Shown: in pieces, positions 1-6,348 of the stretch
Position numbering within the stretch: position 1 is the stretch's first letter
Layout: each line of letters begins with the position of its first letter
Origin: Planctomycetota bacterium
GTDB lineage: Bacteria; Planctomycetota; UBA11346
NCBI GenBank assembly: GCA_013816645.1
Contig: JACDEC010000106.1
Coordinates: 1-8,561 of the forward strand
Length of the DNA: 8,561 nt
Direction: 5' to 3'
The notes under the pieces: model-generated
Told to the model about the DNA's origin: nothing
The model's database searches: none
What the model saw: the letters and a program-made list of their open reading frames with translations, nothing else
Translations under genes and position numbers: made by a program

Positions 1-966
1 GCCAAGCCGTCGGGCGGCACGGCGCGCATCGCAAAATCGAATGAACCGGTGAAGCCAGCGCCGGCGCCGACCGAGCAACGCCCGCCAGCCGCGCTGTCGC
101 CGGCAGTGAAGAAGCTGGTCGCCGACGCCAAGGTCGATCCCGCCGCCATCCCCGGCACCGGCAAGGATGGTCGCATCACCAAAGGCGACGTGCTAGCGCA
201 TGGCGAGAAGGACCTGTCGCCTACGACCGACTCCACGGCGCCCAGCGCCCAGCGCCCAGCGCCCGGCGGCGGCGTCACCCGCAAGAAGATGTCCCCCCTC
301 CGCTCGCGAATCGCTCAGCGCCTGGTCCAGGCCCAGCACACCGCGGCGATCCTGACCACCTTCAATGAGATCGACATGCAGGCCTGCATGGACATGCGCA
401 AGCGCTTCAAGGAGGAGTTCGAGAAGAAGCACGGCGTCGGCCTCGGCTTCATGTCGTTCTTCGGCGCGGCGGTGATGCAGGCGCTCAAGAAGTACCCGCT
501 GCTCAACGCACAGATCGATGGCGGCGACATCGTCTCCTTCGACGGGGTCCACCTCGGCGTCGCCGTCGGCACCGAGAAGGGATTGGTCGTCCCGGTCCTG
601 CGCTACGCCGACCGCATGTCCTTCGCGCAGATCGAGCAGTCGATCAAGAACGCCGCGCTCAAGGCGCGCGACGGCAAGCTCGCCATCGACGACATGCAGG
701 GCGGCACCTTCACCATCACCAACGGCGGCGTCTACGGATCGCTGATGTCGACGCCGATCATCAACCCGCCGCAGAGCGGCATCCTCGGCATGCACGCGAT
801 CAAGGAGCGGCCGATCGCGCTCAACGGCCAGGTCGTCATCCGACCGATGATGTACGTCGCGCTGAGCTACGACCACCGCATCGTCGACGGCTCGGAGGCC
901 GTCGGCTTCCTGGTGCGGATCAAGGAGCTGATCGAAGCGCCCGAGCGGCTGGTCCTGGGGCTCTGA
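1..966 (+). CDS. odhB: Dihydrolipoyllysine-residue succinyltransferase, E2 of 2-oxoglutarate dehydrogenase (5'-partial)
   Basis: This is the E2 core of the 2-oxoglutarate dehydrogenase complex. It transfers the succinyl group from lipoamide to CoA in the TCA cycle and acts in the cytoplasm. The frame is open from base 1, so the true start and the N-terminal lipoyl domain lie upstream. The GTG at 49 falls inside the linker and is not a start. A peripheral-subunit (E3/E1) binding domain occupies visible residues 30-66 (nt 88-198; LSPAVKKL, then GTGKDGRITKGDV). A Pro/Ala/Gln/Gly linker follows, then the acyltransferase domain from MSPLRSRIAQRL to the end. The catalytic motif YDHRIVDG is intact, with His at nt 874-876 and Asp at 886-888. 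The block TNGGVYGSLMSTPIINPPQ and the MSPLRSRIAQRL start are closer to succinyltransferase than to acetyltransferase E2. The downstream lpdA (E3) fits an odhA-odhB-lpd operon. The alternative symbol is sucB. Family assignment is very sure; substrate (succinyl) is sure. Confidence 0.95.
   Translation, partial: AKPSGGTARIAKSNEPVKPAPAPTEQRPPAALSPAVKKLVADAKVDPAAIPGTGKDGRITKGDVLAHGEKDLSPTTDSTAPSAQRPAPGGGVTRKKMSPLRSRIAQRLVQAQHTAAILTTFNEIDMQACMDMRKRFKEEFEKKHGVGLGFMSFFGAAVMQALKKYPLLNAQIDGGDIVSFDGVHLGVAVGTEKGLVVPVLRYADRMSFAQIEQSIKNAALKARDGKLAIDDMQGGTFTITNGGVYGSLMSTPIINPPQSGILGMHAIKERPIALNGQVVIRPMMYVALSYDHRIVDGSEAVGFLVRIKELIEAPERLVLGL
241..268 (+). repeat. Heptanucleotide tandem repeat in the odhB linker
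   Basis: Three exact copies of cccagcg (241-247, 248-254, 255-261) are followed by one copy with a single change (cccggcg, 262-268). The repeat encodes part of the flexible Ala/Pro/Gln/Gly linker between the subunit-binding and catalytic domains of E2. Three units make 21 nt, or 7 codons. Change by a single unit would shift the frame ahead of the catalytic domain. Confidence 0.85.
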
Positions 967-1458
967 ATGGAGACGATCCGCGCCGCGCGGGTCGACGACC
1001 TGCCGGCGATCCTGGCGATCTACAACCACTACGTCGCGCAGTCGACCTGCACGTACCAGATACAGCCGGACACGCTCGCCGAGCGCAGCGCCTGGTTCGA
1101 CGCGCACGGCGCGGCCCATCCTGTCACCGTCGCGGTCAACGCGGGCGCGGTCGTCGGCTGGGGTTCGCTCGGGCCGTTTCGCCATCAGCAGGCCTACGCG
1201 CGCACCGTCGAGAACAGCGTCTACGTGCACCACCAGCACCATCGCCGCGGCATCGGCAGTCGCCTGCTCGCCGACCTGGTCGAGCGCGCGCGCGGGCTCG
1301 GCCACCATGTCGTCGTCGCGCTCATCTCGGCCGATCAGGAGGCCAGCGTCCGCCTGCATGAGCGCGCCGGCTTCAGCGAGGCCGGCCGCCTGCGCGAGGT
1401 CGGCCACAAGTTCGGCCGTTGGCTCGACGTGCTCTCCTACCACCTCCTGATCGCCTGA
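967..1458 (+). CDS. GNAT N-acetyltransferase, phosphinothricin acetyltransferase (PAT/MnaT)-like
   Basis: This 163-aa protein has full length for a single-domain GNAT enzyme, which moves an acetyl group from acetyl-CoA to an amine. The N-terminus has the usual IRAARVDDLPAILAIYN opening (about residues 4-20). The acetyl-CoA site, motif A, is at residues 85-101: VYVHHQHHRRGIGSRLL, with the pyrophosphate loop R93-R94-G95-I96-G97. Motif B follows at about 126-137 (ASVRLHERAGF), and the tail GHKFGRWLDVLSYHLL is characteristic of the PAT/YncA branch. Relatives acetylate phosphinothricin or methionine sulfone/sulfoximine; the true substrate here cannot be read from sequence. The ATG directly follows the odhB stop (964-966) with no spacer. 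GGGG at 957-960 is a weak ribosome-binding site, so translational coupling is likely. Its place inside an E2-E3 operon is unusual. The family is sure, the substrate is not. Confidence 0.9.
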   Translation: METIRAARVDDLPAILAIYNHYVAQSTCTYQIQPDTLAERSAWFDAHGAAHPVTVAVNAGAVVGWGSLGPFRHQQAYARTVENSVYVHHQHHRRGIGSRLLADLVERARGLGHHVVVALISADQEASVRLHERAGFSEAGRLREVGHKFGRWLDVLSYHLLIA

Positions 1459-1461
1459 CCG

Positions 1462-1953
1462 ATGGACACGCCGACTCCTGCGCTGACCGAGGTCCCTGAC
1501 GAGGCCTTCCTGCCCTTCGCCCACCGCGACACCGCGCCGCGCTACCGGCTGTGGGGTGGACTCGCCGCCTTCTTCCTGGTCGCCGGCCTGTTCTTCGAGA
1601 CCTGGGTACCGCCGGTCTTCCTCACCGTACCCGCGCTGCTCTGGCTGGCCATGTACCATGGGAAGGTCTCCCGCCACCGGCGGGTGCGCGCGGCGATCCT
1701 CCGTTCGGGCCGCGCCTGCACCGCGACCGTGGTCAACAAGCGGGTCGCGCCCGGCATGCTCTATCCGGTGGTCAAGGTGCGCTACGACCAGGACGGCCGC
1801 GCCCTGCTCGCCGAGCAGGCGGTGACCGACAAGGTCGGCGCGCGTTGCCGCGAAGGCATGACCATCGAGATCCTCGTCCACCCCGATCACCCGCACGCCT
1901 GGCTGCCCGCCGCGCTGCGCGCGCCCCCAGCAATCGCCCAAGGAACTCCATGA
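1462..1953 (+). CDS. Small membrane protein with DUF3592-like domain
   Basis: This 163-aa protein has a polar N-terminus (about 1-29) and two hydrophobic segments close together (about 30-46, WGGLAAFFLVAGLFF, and 50-65, PPVFLTVPALLWLAMY). A soluble C-terminal domain follows. It has the pattern of DUF3592-type proteins: GRACTATVVNKRV (83-95), YPVVKVRYDQDGR (101-113), a Val-Gly/Gly-Met turn, and EILVHPDHPHAWLP (136-149). A short beta-rich domain beside a two-helix hairpin at the inner membrane is the likely layout. Function is unknown. The start is three bases after the GNAT stop, with no evident ribosome-binding site, which suggests coupling. The stop TGA overlaps the lpdA ATG (ATGA). The DUF3592 match is judged by eye and is moderate; the gene itself is well supported by its fit in the operon. 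Confidence 0.8.
   Translation: MDTPTPALTEVPDEAFLPFAHRDTAPRYRLWGGLAAFFLVAGLFFETWVPPVFLTVPALLWLAMYHGKVSRHRRVRAAILRSGRACTATVVNKRVAPGMLYPVVKVRYDQDGRALLAEQAVTDKVGARCREGMTIEILVHPDHPHAWLPAALRAPPAIAQGTP
1940..1945 (+). promoter_or_regulatory. Ribosome-binding site of lpdA
   Basis: AAGGAA lies four bases before the ATG at 1950. This decides the lpdA start: the same frame is open further upstream (from 1551), but the dinucleotide-binding fold begins right after this ATG. The site sits within the 3' end of the preceding gene. Confidence 0.7.
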
Positions 1954-3359
1954 GCAGCTTCGACCTCATCGTCATCGGCGCCGGTCCCGGAGGTTACGTC
2001 TGCGCGATCCGCGCGGCGCAGCTCGGCATGAAGGTGGCGATCGTCGAGAAGCGCGGCGGCGCCGGCGGCAAGCCGCGCCTCGGCGGCACCTGCCTCAACG
2101 TCGGCTGCATCCCCTCCAAGGCCCTGCTCGATTCGTCCGAGCATTTCTGGAACGCCAAGAAGCACTTCGCCGAGCACGGCATCGCCGTCGACCCGCGGCT
2201 CGACGTCGCGCAGATGATGCGCCGCAAGGACAAGGTCGTGTCCAGCCAGGTCGGCGGTCTCGACTTCCTGATGAAGAAGAACCGCATCGAGGTGCTCGCC
2301 GGCATCGGCGCGCCGCTCGGCAGCGGACGCGTGGCGGTCACCGCCGCCGATGGCGCCAAGGTCGAGCACGCCGCCAAACACATCGTGCTCGCCATGGGCT
2401 CGGTGCCGATCGAACTGCCCTTCCTGAAGTACGACGGCGTCAACATCGTCAGCAGCGACCACGCCATCGCCTTCCCCTCGGTGCCCAAGCGCCTGCTCAT
2501 CGTCGGCGGCGGCGTCATCGGCCTGGAACTGGGATCGGTGTGGTCGCGGCTGGGTGCAGAAGTGACGGTGATCGAGTTCCTGCCGCAGATCTGCCCGTTC
2601 CTCGACGCCGATGTCGCCAAGGAACTCACCAAGGTGCTGACCAGGCAGGGCCTGGCCTTCCATCTGCAGACCAAGGTCTCCGGCGCCACCGTCGCCAACG
2701 GTGCGGTGACGCTCGTCGCCACCGGGCAGGACGGCAAGCCGGTGTCCTTCACTGGCGATGCGGTGCTGGTCGCGGTCGGTCGCCGCCCGCTCAGCGACGG
2801 CCTGGAGTCCGCTGGCGTTGCGCTCGACGACAAGCGCCGGGTGGTCATCGACCACGACTTCCGCACCAGCGTGCCCGACGTCTACGCGATCGGCGACCTG
2901 GTCGCGGGACCGATGCTCGCCCACAAGGCCGAGGAGGAAGGCTCGACGCTCGCCGAAGTGCTCGCCGGCCAGGTCAACACCCTCGACCACGACCTGATCC
3001 CCAACGTGGTCTACACCTGGCCCGAGGTCGCGACTGTCGGTCTGACCGAGGCTGACGCCGCCAAGCAGGGCCGTGCGGTGAAGGTCGGACGCTATCCCTT
3101 CGCGCCCAATGGTCGCGCCAAGGCCGCCGGCGAGGCCGACGGTTTCGTCAAGATCATCGCCGACGCCAAGACCGACCGCGTGCTCGGCTGCGCGATCATC
3201 GGCGCGCGCGCCAGCGACCTCATCGCCGAGGCGGTGTCGGTGATGGCCTTCGGCGGTTCATCCGAGGACATCGCCCGCACCTGCCACGCGCACCCCACAT
3301 TCAGCGAAGTGATGAAGGAGGCGGCCCTCGACGTCCTAGGCCGCGCCATCCACGCCTGA
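1950..3359 (+). CDS. lpdA: Dihydrolipoyl dehydrogenase (E3)
   Basis: This FAD enzyme reoxidises dihydrolipoamide on E2 and passes electrons to NAD+. It is the E3 of 2-oxoglutarate (and possibly pyruvate) dehydrogenase and of glycine cleavage. At 469 aa it is full length. The FAD-binding GAGPGG lies at residues 10-15. The redox disulfide is Cys48/Cys53 in GGTCLNVGCIPSK. The NAD-binding GGGVIG lies at 186-191 within a second Rossmann fold, and the second FAD motif is YAIGDL (312-317). The dimerisation domain carries the catalytic pair His448 and Glu453 in HAHPTFSE. A loop before the disulfide (KRGGAGGKPRLGG) matches the E3 type usual for 2-oxoglutarate dehydrogenase operons. The start follows AAGGAA and overlaps the stop of the previous gene by four bases. 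All catalytic residues are present. No transcription terminator was found after the stop. Confidence 0.97.
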   Translation: MSSFDLIVIGAGPGGYVCAIRAAQLGMKVAIVEKRGGAGGKPRLGGTCLNVGCIPSKALLDSSEHFWNAKKHFAEHGIAVDPRLDVAQMMRRKDKVVSSQVGGLDFLMKKNRIEVLAGIGAPLGSGRVAVTAADGAKVEHAAKHIVLAMGSVPIELPFLKYDGVNIVSSDHAIAFPSVPKRLLIVGGGVIGLELGSVWSRLGAEVTVIEFLPQICPFLDADVAKELTKVLTRQGLAFHLQTKVSGATVANGAVTLVATGQDGKPVSFTGDAVLVAVGRRPLSDGLESAGVALDDKRRVVIDHDFRTSVPDVYAIGDLVAGPMLAHKAEEEGSTLAEVLAGQVNTLDHDLIPNVVYTWPEVATVGLTEADAAKQGRAVKVGRYPFAPNGRAKAAGEADGFVKIIADAKTDRVLGCAIIGARASDLIAEAVSVMAFGGSSEDIARTCHAHPTFSEVMKEAALDVLGRAIHA

Positions 3360-3755
3360 TCATGGCCGAGGCGCTGATCCAGGATTCGCCGAGCGCGACA
3401 CCGCCACCCACCACACCCAGACCATGAGCACGCCCTGCAGCGGTAGGCGGGCCCAGAGCACCCAGGTCGGGATGTTCGCCCACGGCTCCCGTCCCGGTTG
3501 CTGGGCCATGCCGATGTTGGCCGGGAATACCGCGAGCAGCAGGAGGAGCAGGCCCCAGCCGGCGGCGCGCCGCGTGCGCACGTTGAGCATGCCGATGCCG
3601 CCGAGCGCCTCGGCCACGCCGACCAGCAGGTTCATCGCCTCGGGAGCCGGCACCCAGGTCGGCATCATCGCCAGATAGAAGGCGGGGTCGCGCAGGTGGT
3701 TGGCACCGGCGATGACGAACAGCACGGCGAGCAGGATACGGGCGGCGGACCTCAT
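3360..3755 (-). CDS. DoxX-family integral membrane protein
   Basis: This 131-aa protein has about four hydrophobic helices: about residues 4-18 (AARILLAVLFVIAG), 41-56, 64-82 (a Leu-rich run then AVFPANIGMA), and 98-119 (a Trp-rich VLMVWVWWVAV). The spacing and motifs AGANHLRDPAFYLAMMP, VAEALGGIGML and VFPANIGMAQ match the DoxX/DoxX-like family. These are small inner-membrane proteins, some linked to thiosulfate:quinone oxidoreductase or redox stress, most without assigned function. The chosen ATG (3755-3753) overlaps the Nudix stop as ATGA, so the two genes are coupled. Longer upstream readings of this frame run antisense through the Nudix gene and do not look like protein. The stop (3360-3362) directly abuts the lpdA stop on the other strand. 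Family call is good; role unknown. Confidence 0.88.
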   Translation of the reverse strand: MRSAARILLAVLFVIAGANHLRDPAFYLAMMPTWVPAPEAMNLLVGVAEALGGIGMLNVRTRRAAGWGLLLLLLAVFPANIGMAQQPGREPWANIPTWVLWARLPLQGVLMVWVWWVAVSRSANPGSAPRP

Positions 3756-4288
3756 GCGCGCTGGCGATCGAACCACAGCAGTCCGGAGGTCAGGAACGAA
3801 CTCGACGGCTCGCGCTCGGCCTCGAGCCAGGCCTGAGCGCGCGTCTGTTCGACAATCTCGATCAACTCCATCGCCTCGTGGCTGCGCGTGCCGGTCTGCA
3901 CCAGGTTTTCGGCCAGGACCACGGTGACGCGGGCGCGCAGCATGCCGGGGATGGCTTCGTAGCAGCCAATCACCCGGGTGCTCGCCGCGCGGTATCCCGT
4001 CTCCTCCTCGAGTTCGCGGATCGCGGCGGCCTCGGGCGCTTCTCCGGTATCGATCCCGCCGGCCGGGAATTCCAGGAAGTAGCGGCGGTAGGGATGGCGG
4101 TAGATGCGCTCGAGCACCAGTCGACCATCGCCCAGCACCGGCACCACCAGCACCGCGTCCCAGCGCGCCTCGAGCTGGTAGTAGGTGTACGGCTTGCCCG
4201 TCGGGTCGCGGATGTCCTCCTCGACGAAGGTCATGAAGCGGTTGCTGGCGATCTCGCGCCGGGCGAGGATCGGCGGAATGTAGGGCAT
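3752..4288 (-). CDS. Nudix hydrolase, ADP-ribose pyrophosphatase-like
   Basis: This 178-aa protein hydrolyses a nucleoside diphosphate linked to another group; ADP-ribose or a related sugar nucleotide is the likely substrate. The complete Nudix box (G-x5-E-x7-RE-U-x-EE-x-G-U) is at residues 77-99, containing GIDTGE and RELEEETGY, with all metal-binding glutamates present. EFPAGGID just before the box is typical of ADP-ribose pyrophosphatases (NudF-like). The upstream strand pattern (ILARREIASNRFMTFVEEDIRDP) also fits. The start at 4288 is chosen because family homology begins there. The frame is open to an ATG at 4408, but the extra 40 residues are low-complexity Arg/Pro/Gly and overlap repeat DNA. 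No convincing ribosome-binding site precedes 4288, so the start is less sure than the gene. It is the first gene of a two-gene unit with doxX and is divergent from the 606-aa gene. Confidence 0.92.
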   Translation of the reverse strand: MPYIPPILARREIASNRFMTFVEEDIRDPTGKPYTYYQLEARWDAVLVVPVLGDGRLVLERIYRHPYRRYFLEFPAGGIDTGEAPEAAAIRELEEETGYRAASTRVIGCYEAIPGMLRARVTVVLAENLVQTGTRSHEAMELIEIVEQTRAQAWLEAEREPSSSFLTSGLLWFDRQRA

Positions 4289-4314
4289 GGCAGAGCGTGC
4301 GCGCGGCGCGCGCG

Positions 4315-4353
4315 GCACCAACCACAACCGCCGATCCGGCAACGGGCCGGTCG
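4315..4353 (+). repeat. Imperfect direct repeat, copy A (left of the 606-aa gene)
   Basis: This 39-nt segment matches 6292-6330 without gaps at 31 of 39 positions. The core, 4328-4347 against 6305-6324, is identical at 19 of 20 positions and holds CCGGCAACGGGC. In copy A the stem is weak (CCGG / CCGG around a short loop), unlike the strong hairpin in copy B. It sits in the 146-bp space between the divergent Nudix and 606-aa genes, next to an alternating GC/CG tract (4295-4314). No coding role is apparent. Confidence 0.6.
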
Positions 4354-4388
4354 CCTCTCCGCCCACCTGGTCCTGCGTGTCGGACAGA

Positions 4389-4418
4389 CCGTTCCCCCTC
4401 CTTCCCATACGGGAACGG
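4389..4418 (+). promoter_or_regulatory. Inverted repeat before the 606-aa gene; possible operator or leader hairpin
   Basis: CCGTTCCC (4389-4396) and GGGAACGG (4411-4418) are perfect 8-bp inverted arms with a 14-bp spacer. Their centres are 22 bp apart, about two helical turns, as in many dimeric repressor sites. The right arm can also pair with a nearer TTCCC (4402-4406) around ATAC, giving two mutually exclusive hairpins. The site ends 16 bp before the ATG at 4435. No convincing -35/-10 pair could be read around it. Regulatory function is inference. Confidence 0.4.
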
Positions 4419-4434
4419 CGGTTAAAGTCCCGCG

Positions 4435-6255
4435 ATGCGCGCGCTGACGCTGGTCATGATGACGACGATGCTCGCCGCCGAGCAGATCGACAGCCCGCTG
4501 CTCGCCGAACACGACGGCACCCCGTTCACCTCTGAGCTGCGCGCGGAGCTGCAGCGGGTCGATTCCCTCGCGGAGCGGCTCCATCAGGAACGATATGCGC
4601 GGCCGGATCCGTTGTTCCCGCAGCCCTGGACCCGTCCTGACCTCGACATCAGCGCTGTGGCATCCCGTCGCGCGATCGCCTGGTGCCTGGGCAACCGCGA
4701 ACTCGCGCTGCCCAAGCTCGAGGAACTGAACCGCAAGCCGCTGCGCGATCAGCGGTATGCGCTCATCGGTCGGCTGATCTTCGCGATCATCGAACCCGCG
4801 CGCCTGCCGGCGCTCCTCCCGCTCCTTTCGCCGGATCAGGTCCCGGCGGACCTCGAACTCGCGGTTTTCGCCCGTCGGCAGTGCGACTGGACGTTCGCTG
4901 AAGCGGATCATCCCGCCGACCTACTGGTGGTGACGATCGCGAACCGGGTTGGCCACCCGTTGCAGCGGCTGGCCCTCGATGCGCTGAAACACCTGGCGGA
5001 ACCACAACGGAACGAATGGATCGCTCGCTGCGTCGCCGAACCAGCCAGGTTCCCCTACCGCTTCTGGATGATCGACGCGCTGCTGCGCGATCATGATCAT
5101 GCCCGGCTGGTCGACGCGCTCGAGATCTACCTCGACAGCGGTCCGATCGCCTGGGATATGCTGCCGCTGCTCGATCGGCTCGCCGACGCGCACGTACCGG
5201 GGAGCGAGCTCGGGAAACGCCTGCAAATGGTGATTGAGCGGCACGCTGGGACCGCGACGACGGTGGCGGAACTCGGCGGCCTCCAGGGGCCCTGTCTCCG
5301 GGGATACCAGCTCCCGCCAACGGTCTGGCCACGAGTGCAGGCGCGCCTTCAGCATCCAGATGGCGTCGCGGAAAATGGTGGCTTCTGGCCTCTGGATCTG
5401 CTCCTCGCCATCAGCTCGGTCGACGCACGTTCAGCGCTGCGCACGATGGTCGGGCATGCGAAGCACGGGCAGGAGGCGTGCGATCTCCTCGCGCGTATGG
5501 AGCGCGGTTCCGGCTCGCCGGAATCCCTGGCGGCGCTGCTGCGTGCCGCGTCGAGCGGCGAGCGCAGGTACCTGATCGACACCATGCTGGTCATCGGCGG
5601 TGAGGCCGCACTTCCGCACGTTCGTGCGCTGGTGAACGAGCAGGATCTGCTGGATCCTGATTTCCAGTGGCTCGTGCTCGGCCTGCGCGCAGAGGATGTG
5701 GTGGAGCGTTTCCGCGCCGTCGGCATCTGCCTGCCGAGGGTCGAACCGGACGCGGACGCCGATCACGCGAGACCGCGCTGGACGGTGATCAAGGCCTTGG
5801 AACGAGCCGGTGTCGCGCAGCACTGCGTGCGTGATCGCGGCTTGGACCCGCAGAATCTCGAGGAGTTCCTCCAGCGGCTCGGTCGGGGGAACCCCTGGCT
5901 CGGAATCGAACAAGTGATCATCTGGCCCAAGATGAGCGACGTCGATCTCGGACCCCGCGTGGGCGGCGCGGTCGTTGGTGGATCGCTGTTCACGACGATG
6001 CTCGACCGCGACCTGGGATGGCTGGAACCGGGCGCGAACAAGCGCGTGGTCGACCGCATGCTGGTCGCTCGTGGTCGGCCCGAGCGTCTGCACCGTGTGT
6101 CCATTGACGACGGCGATGCCAACCTGGTCATCATCGCCGAAGAGCAGGCGCTCAGGAACGTCTGCGCGCCCATCGGCTGGCGTGTACACCCCGACGAGCA
6201 GGATCCCGCGTTCGCCGCACGGGTAGCCGAACGGCTGACGCCGCCCGCGCCCTGA
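4435..6255 (+). CDS. Hypothetical 606-aa, mainly helical protein (HEAT/ARM-like appearance)
   Basis: I do not recognise this protein. From about residue 30 to 430 it reads as successive amphipathic helices rich in Leu, Ala, Arg, Asp and Glu (for example 91-131, 162-190, 210-234, 319-370, 386-429), which resembles a helical-repeat scaffold; no exact repeat unit was found. The last 130 residues differ. They contain NPWLGIEQVIIWPKMSDVD (486-504), a Gly-rich stretch GPRVGGAVVGGSLFT (506-520) and a strand-like VSIDDGDANLVIIAEEQ (555-571), suggesting a small mixed alpha/beta domain. The first 15 residues are mildly hydrophobic (ALTLVMMTTMLAA after Arg2), but a signal peptide is doubtful. No ribosome-binding site precedes the ATG; Met8, Met9 and Met12 are alternative starts. 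Codon use seems less GC-biased: in 4981-5040, 7 of 20 codons end in A or T, against 2 of 20 in lpdA 2097-2156. The long open frame with continuous protein-like composition supports it as a real gene. Confidence 0.8.
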   Translation: MRALTLVMMTTMLAAEQIDSPLLAEHDGTPFTSELRAELQRVDSLAERLHQERYARPDPLFPQPWTRPDLDISAVASRRAIAWCLGNRELALPKLEELNRKPLRDQRYALIGRLIFAIIEPARLPALLPLLSPDQVPADLELAVFARRQCDWTFAEADHPADLLVVTIANRVGHPLQRLALDALKHLAEPQRNEWIARCVAEPARFPYRFWMIDALLRDHDHARLVDALEIYLDSGPIAWDMLPLLDRLADAHVPGSELGKRLQMVIERHAGTATTVAELGGLQGPCLRGYQLPPTVWPRVQARLQHPDGVAENGGFWPLDLLLAISSVDARSALRTMVGHAKHGQEACDLLARMERGSGSPESLAALLRAASSGERRYLIDTMLVIGGEAALPHVRALVNEQDLLDPDFQWLVLGLRAEDVVERFRAVGICLPRVEPDADADHARPRWTVIKALERAGVAQHCVRDRGLDPQNLEEFLQRLGRGNPWLGIEQVIIWPKMSDVDLGPRVGGAVVGGSLFTTMLDRDLGWLEPGANKRVVDRMLVARGRPERLHRVSIDDGDANLVIIAEEQALRNVCAPIGWRVHPDEQDPAFAARVAERLTPPAP

Positions 6256-6291
6256 CTGCTCAACGCTTCCCGCGCACCAGCCAGGGTTGGG

Positions 6292-6330
6292 GCACGAACA
6301 ACGCCCGCCGAGCCGGCAACGGGCTCGGCG
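6292..6330 (+). repeat. Imperfect direct repeat, copy B (right of the 606-aa gene)
   Basis: This is the partner of 4315-4353 in the same orientation, 1977 bp away (31 of 39 identical, core 19 of 20). Copy B contains a strong hairpin, annotated separately. Both copies lie in the non-coding gaps that flank the 606-aa gene. This fits either a dispersed intergenic palindromic repeat or the borders of an acquired segment. Confidence 0.6.
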
Positions 6331-6331
6331 G
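6305..6331. terminator. GC-rich hairpin between convergent genes; possible bidirectional terminator
   Basis: CCGCCGAGCC (6305-6314) and GGCTCGGCGG (6322-6331) form a perfect 10-bp stem around a 7-nt loop (GGCAACG). It lies in the 93-bp gap between the end of the 606-aa gene (6255) and the end of the amidotransferase gene (6349). A second small stem, CTCCG/CGGAG (6334-6338 and 6343-6347), follows. The place is right for a terminator of both genes, but no T-run follows on either strand, so a classical intrinsic terminator is not shown. It may instead be a REP-like element, since most of it belongs to the direct repeat. Confidence 0.45.
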
Positions 6332-6348
6332 TCCTCCGCCACCGGAGC

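Noticed and set aside
193..1941. 582-codon open frame on the minus strand opposite odhB, GNAT and the DUF3592-like gene
   Set aside because: It is antisense to well-supported genes, with Arg/Asp/Gly/Ala-rich composition and no motif. Such shadows are expected in high-GC DNA.
1551..1949. Upstream in-frame extension of lpdA
   Set aside because: The extension overlaps the previous gene, is Arg/Pro-rich, and the flavin-binding fold begins just after the ATG at 1950, which has its own ribosome-binding site.
3335..3371. Possible stem CCTAGGCC / GGCCGAGG around the lpdA-doxX junction as a terminator
   Set aside because: One mismatch, a 21-nt loop and no T-run make it too weak to call.
4295..4314. 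Alternating GC tract (gcgtgcgcgcg then gcgcgcgcg), possible Z-DNA
   Set aside because: It is short and interrupted, and such tracts are common in DNA this GC-rich.
4289..4408. N-terminal extension of the Nudix gene to the ATG at 4408
   Set aside because: The added residues are unlike Nudix N-termini and cover the repeat element and an alternating GC tract. Family similarity starts at 4288.
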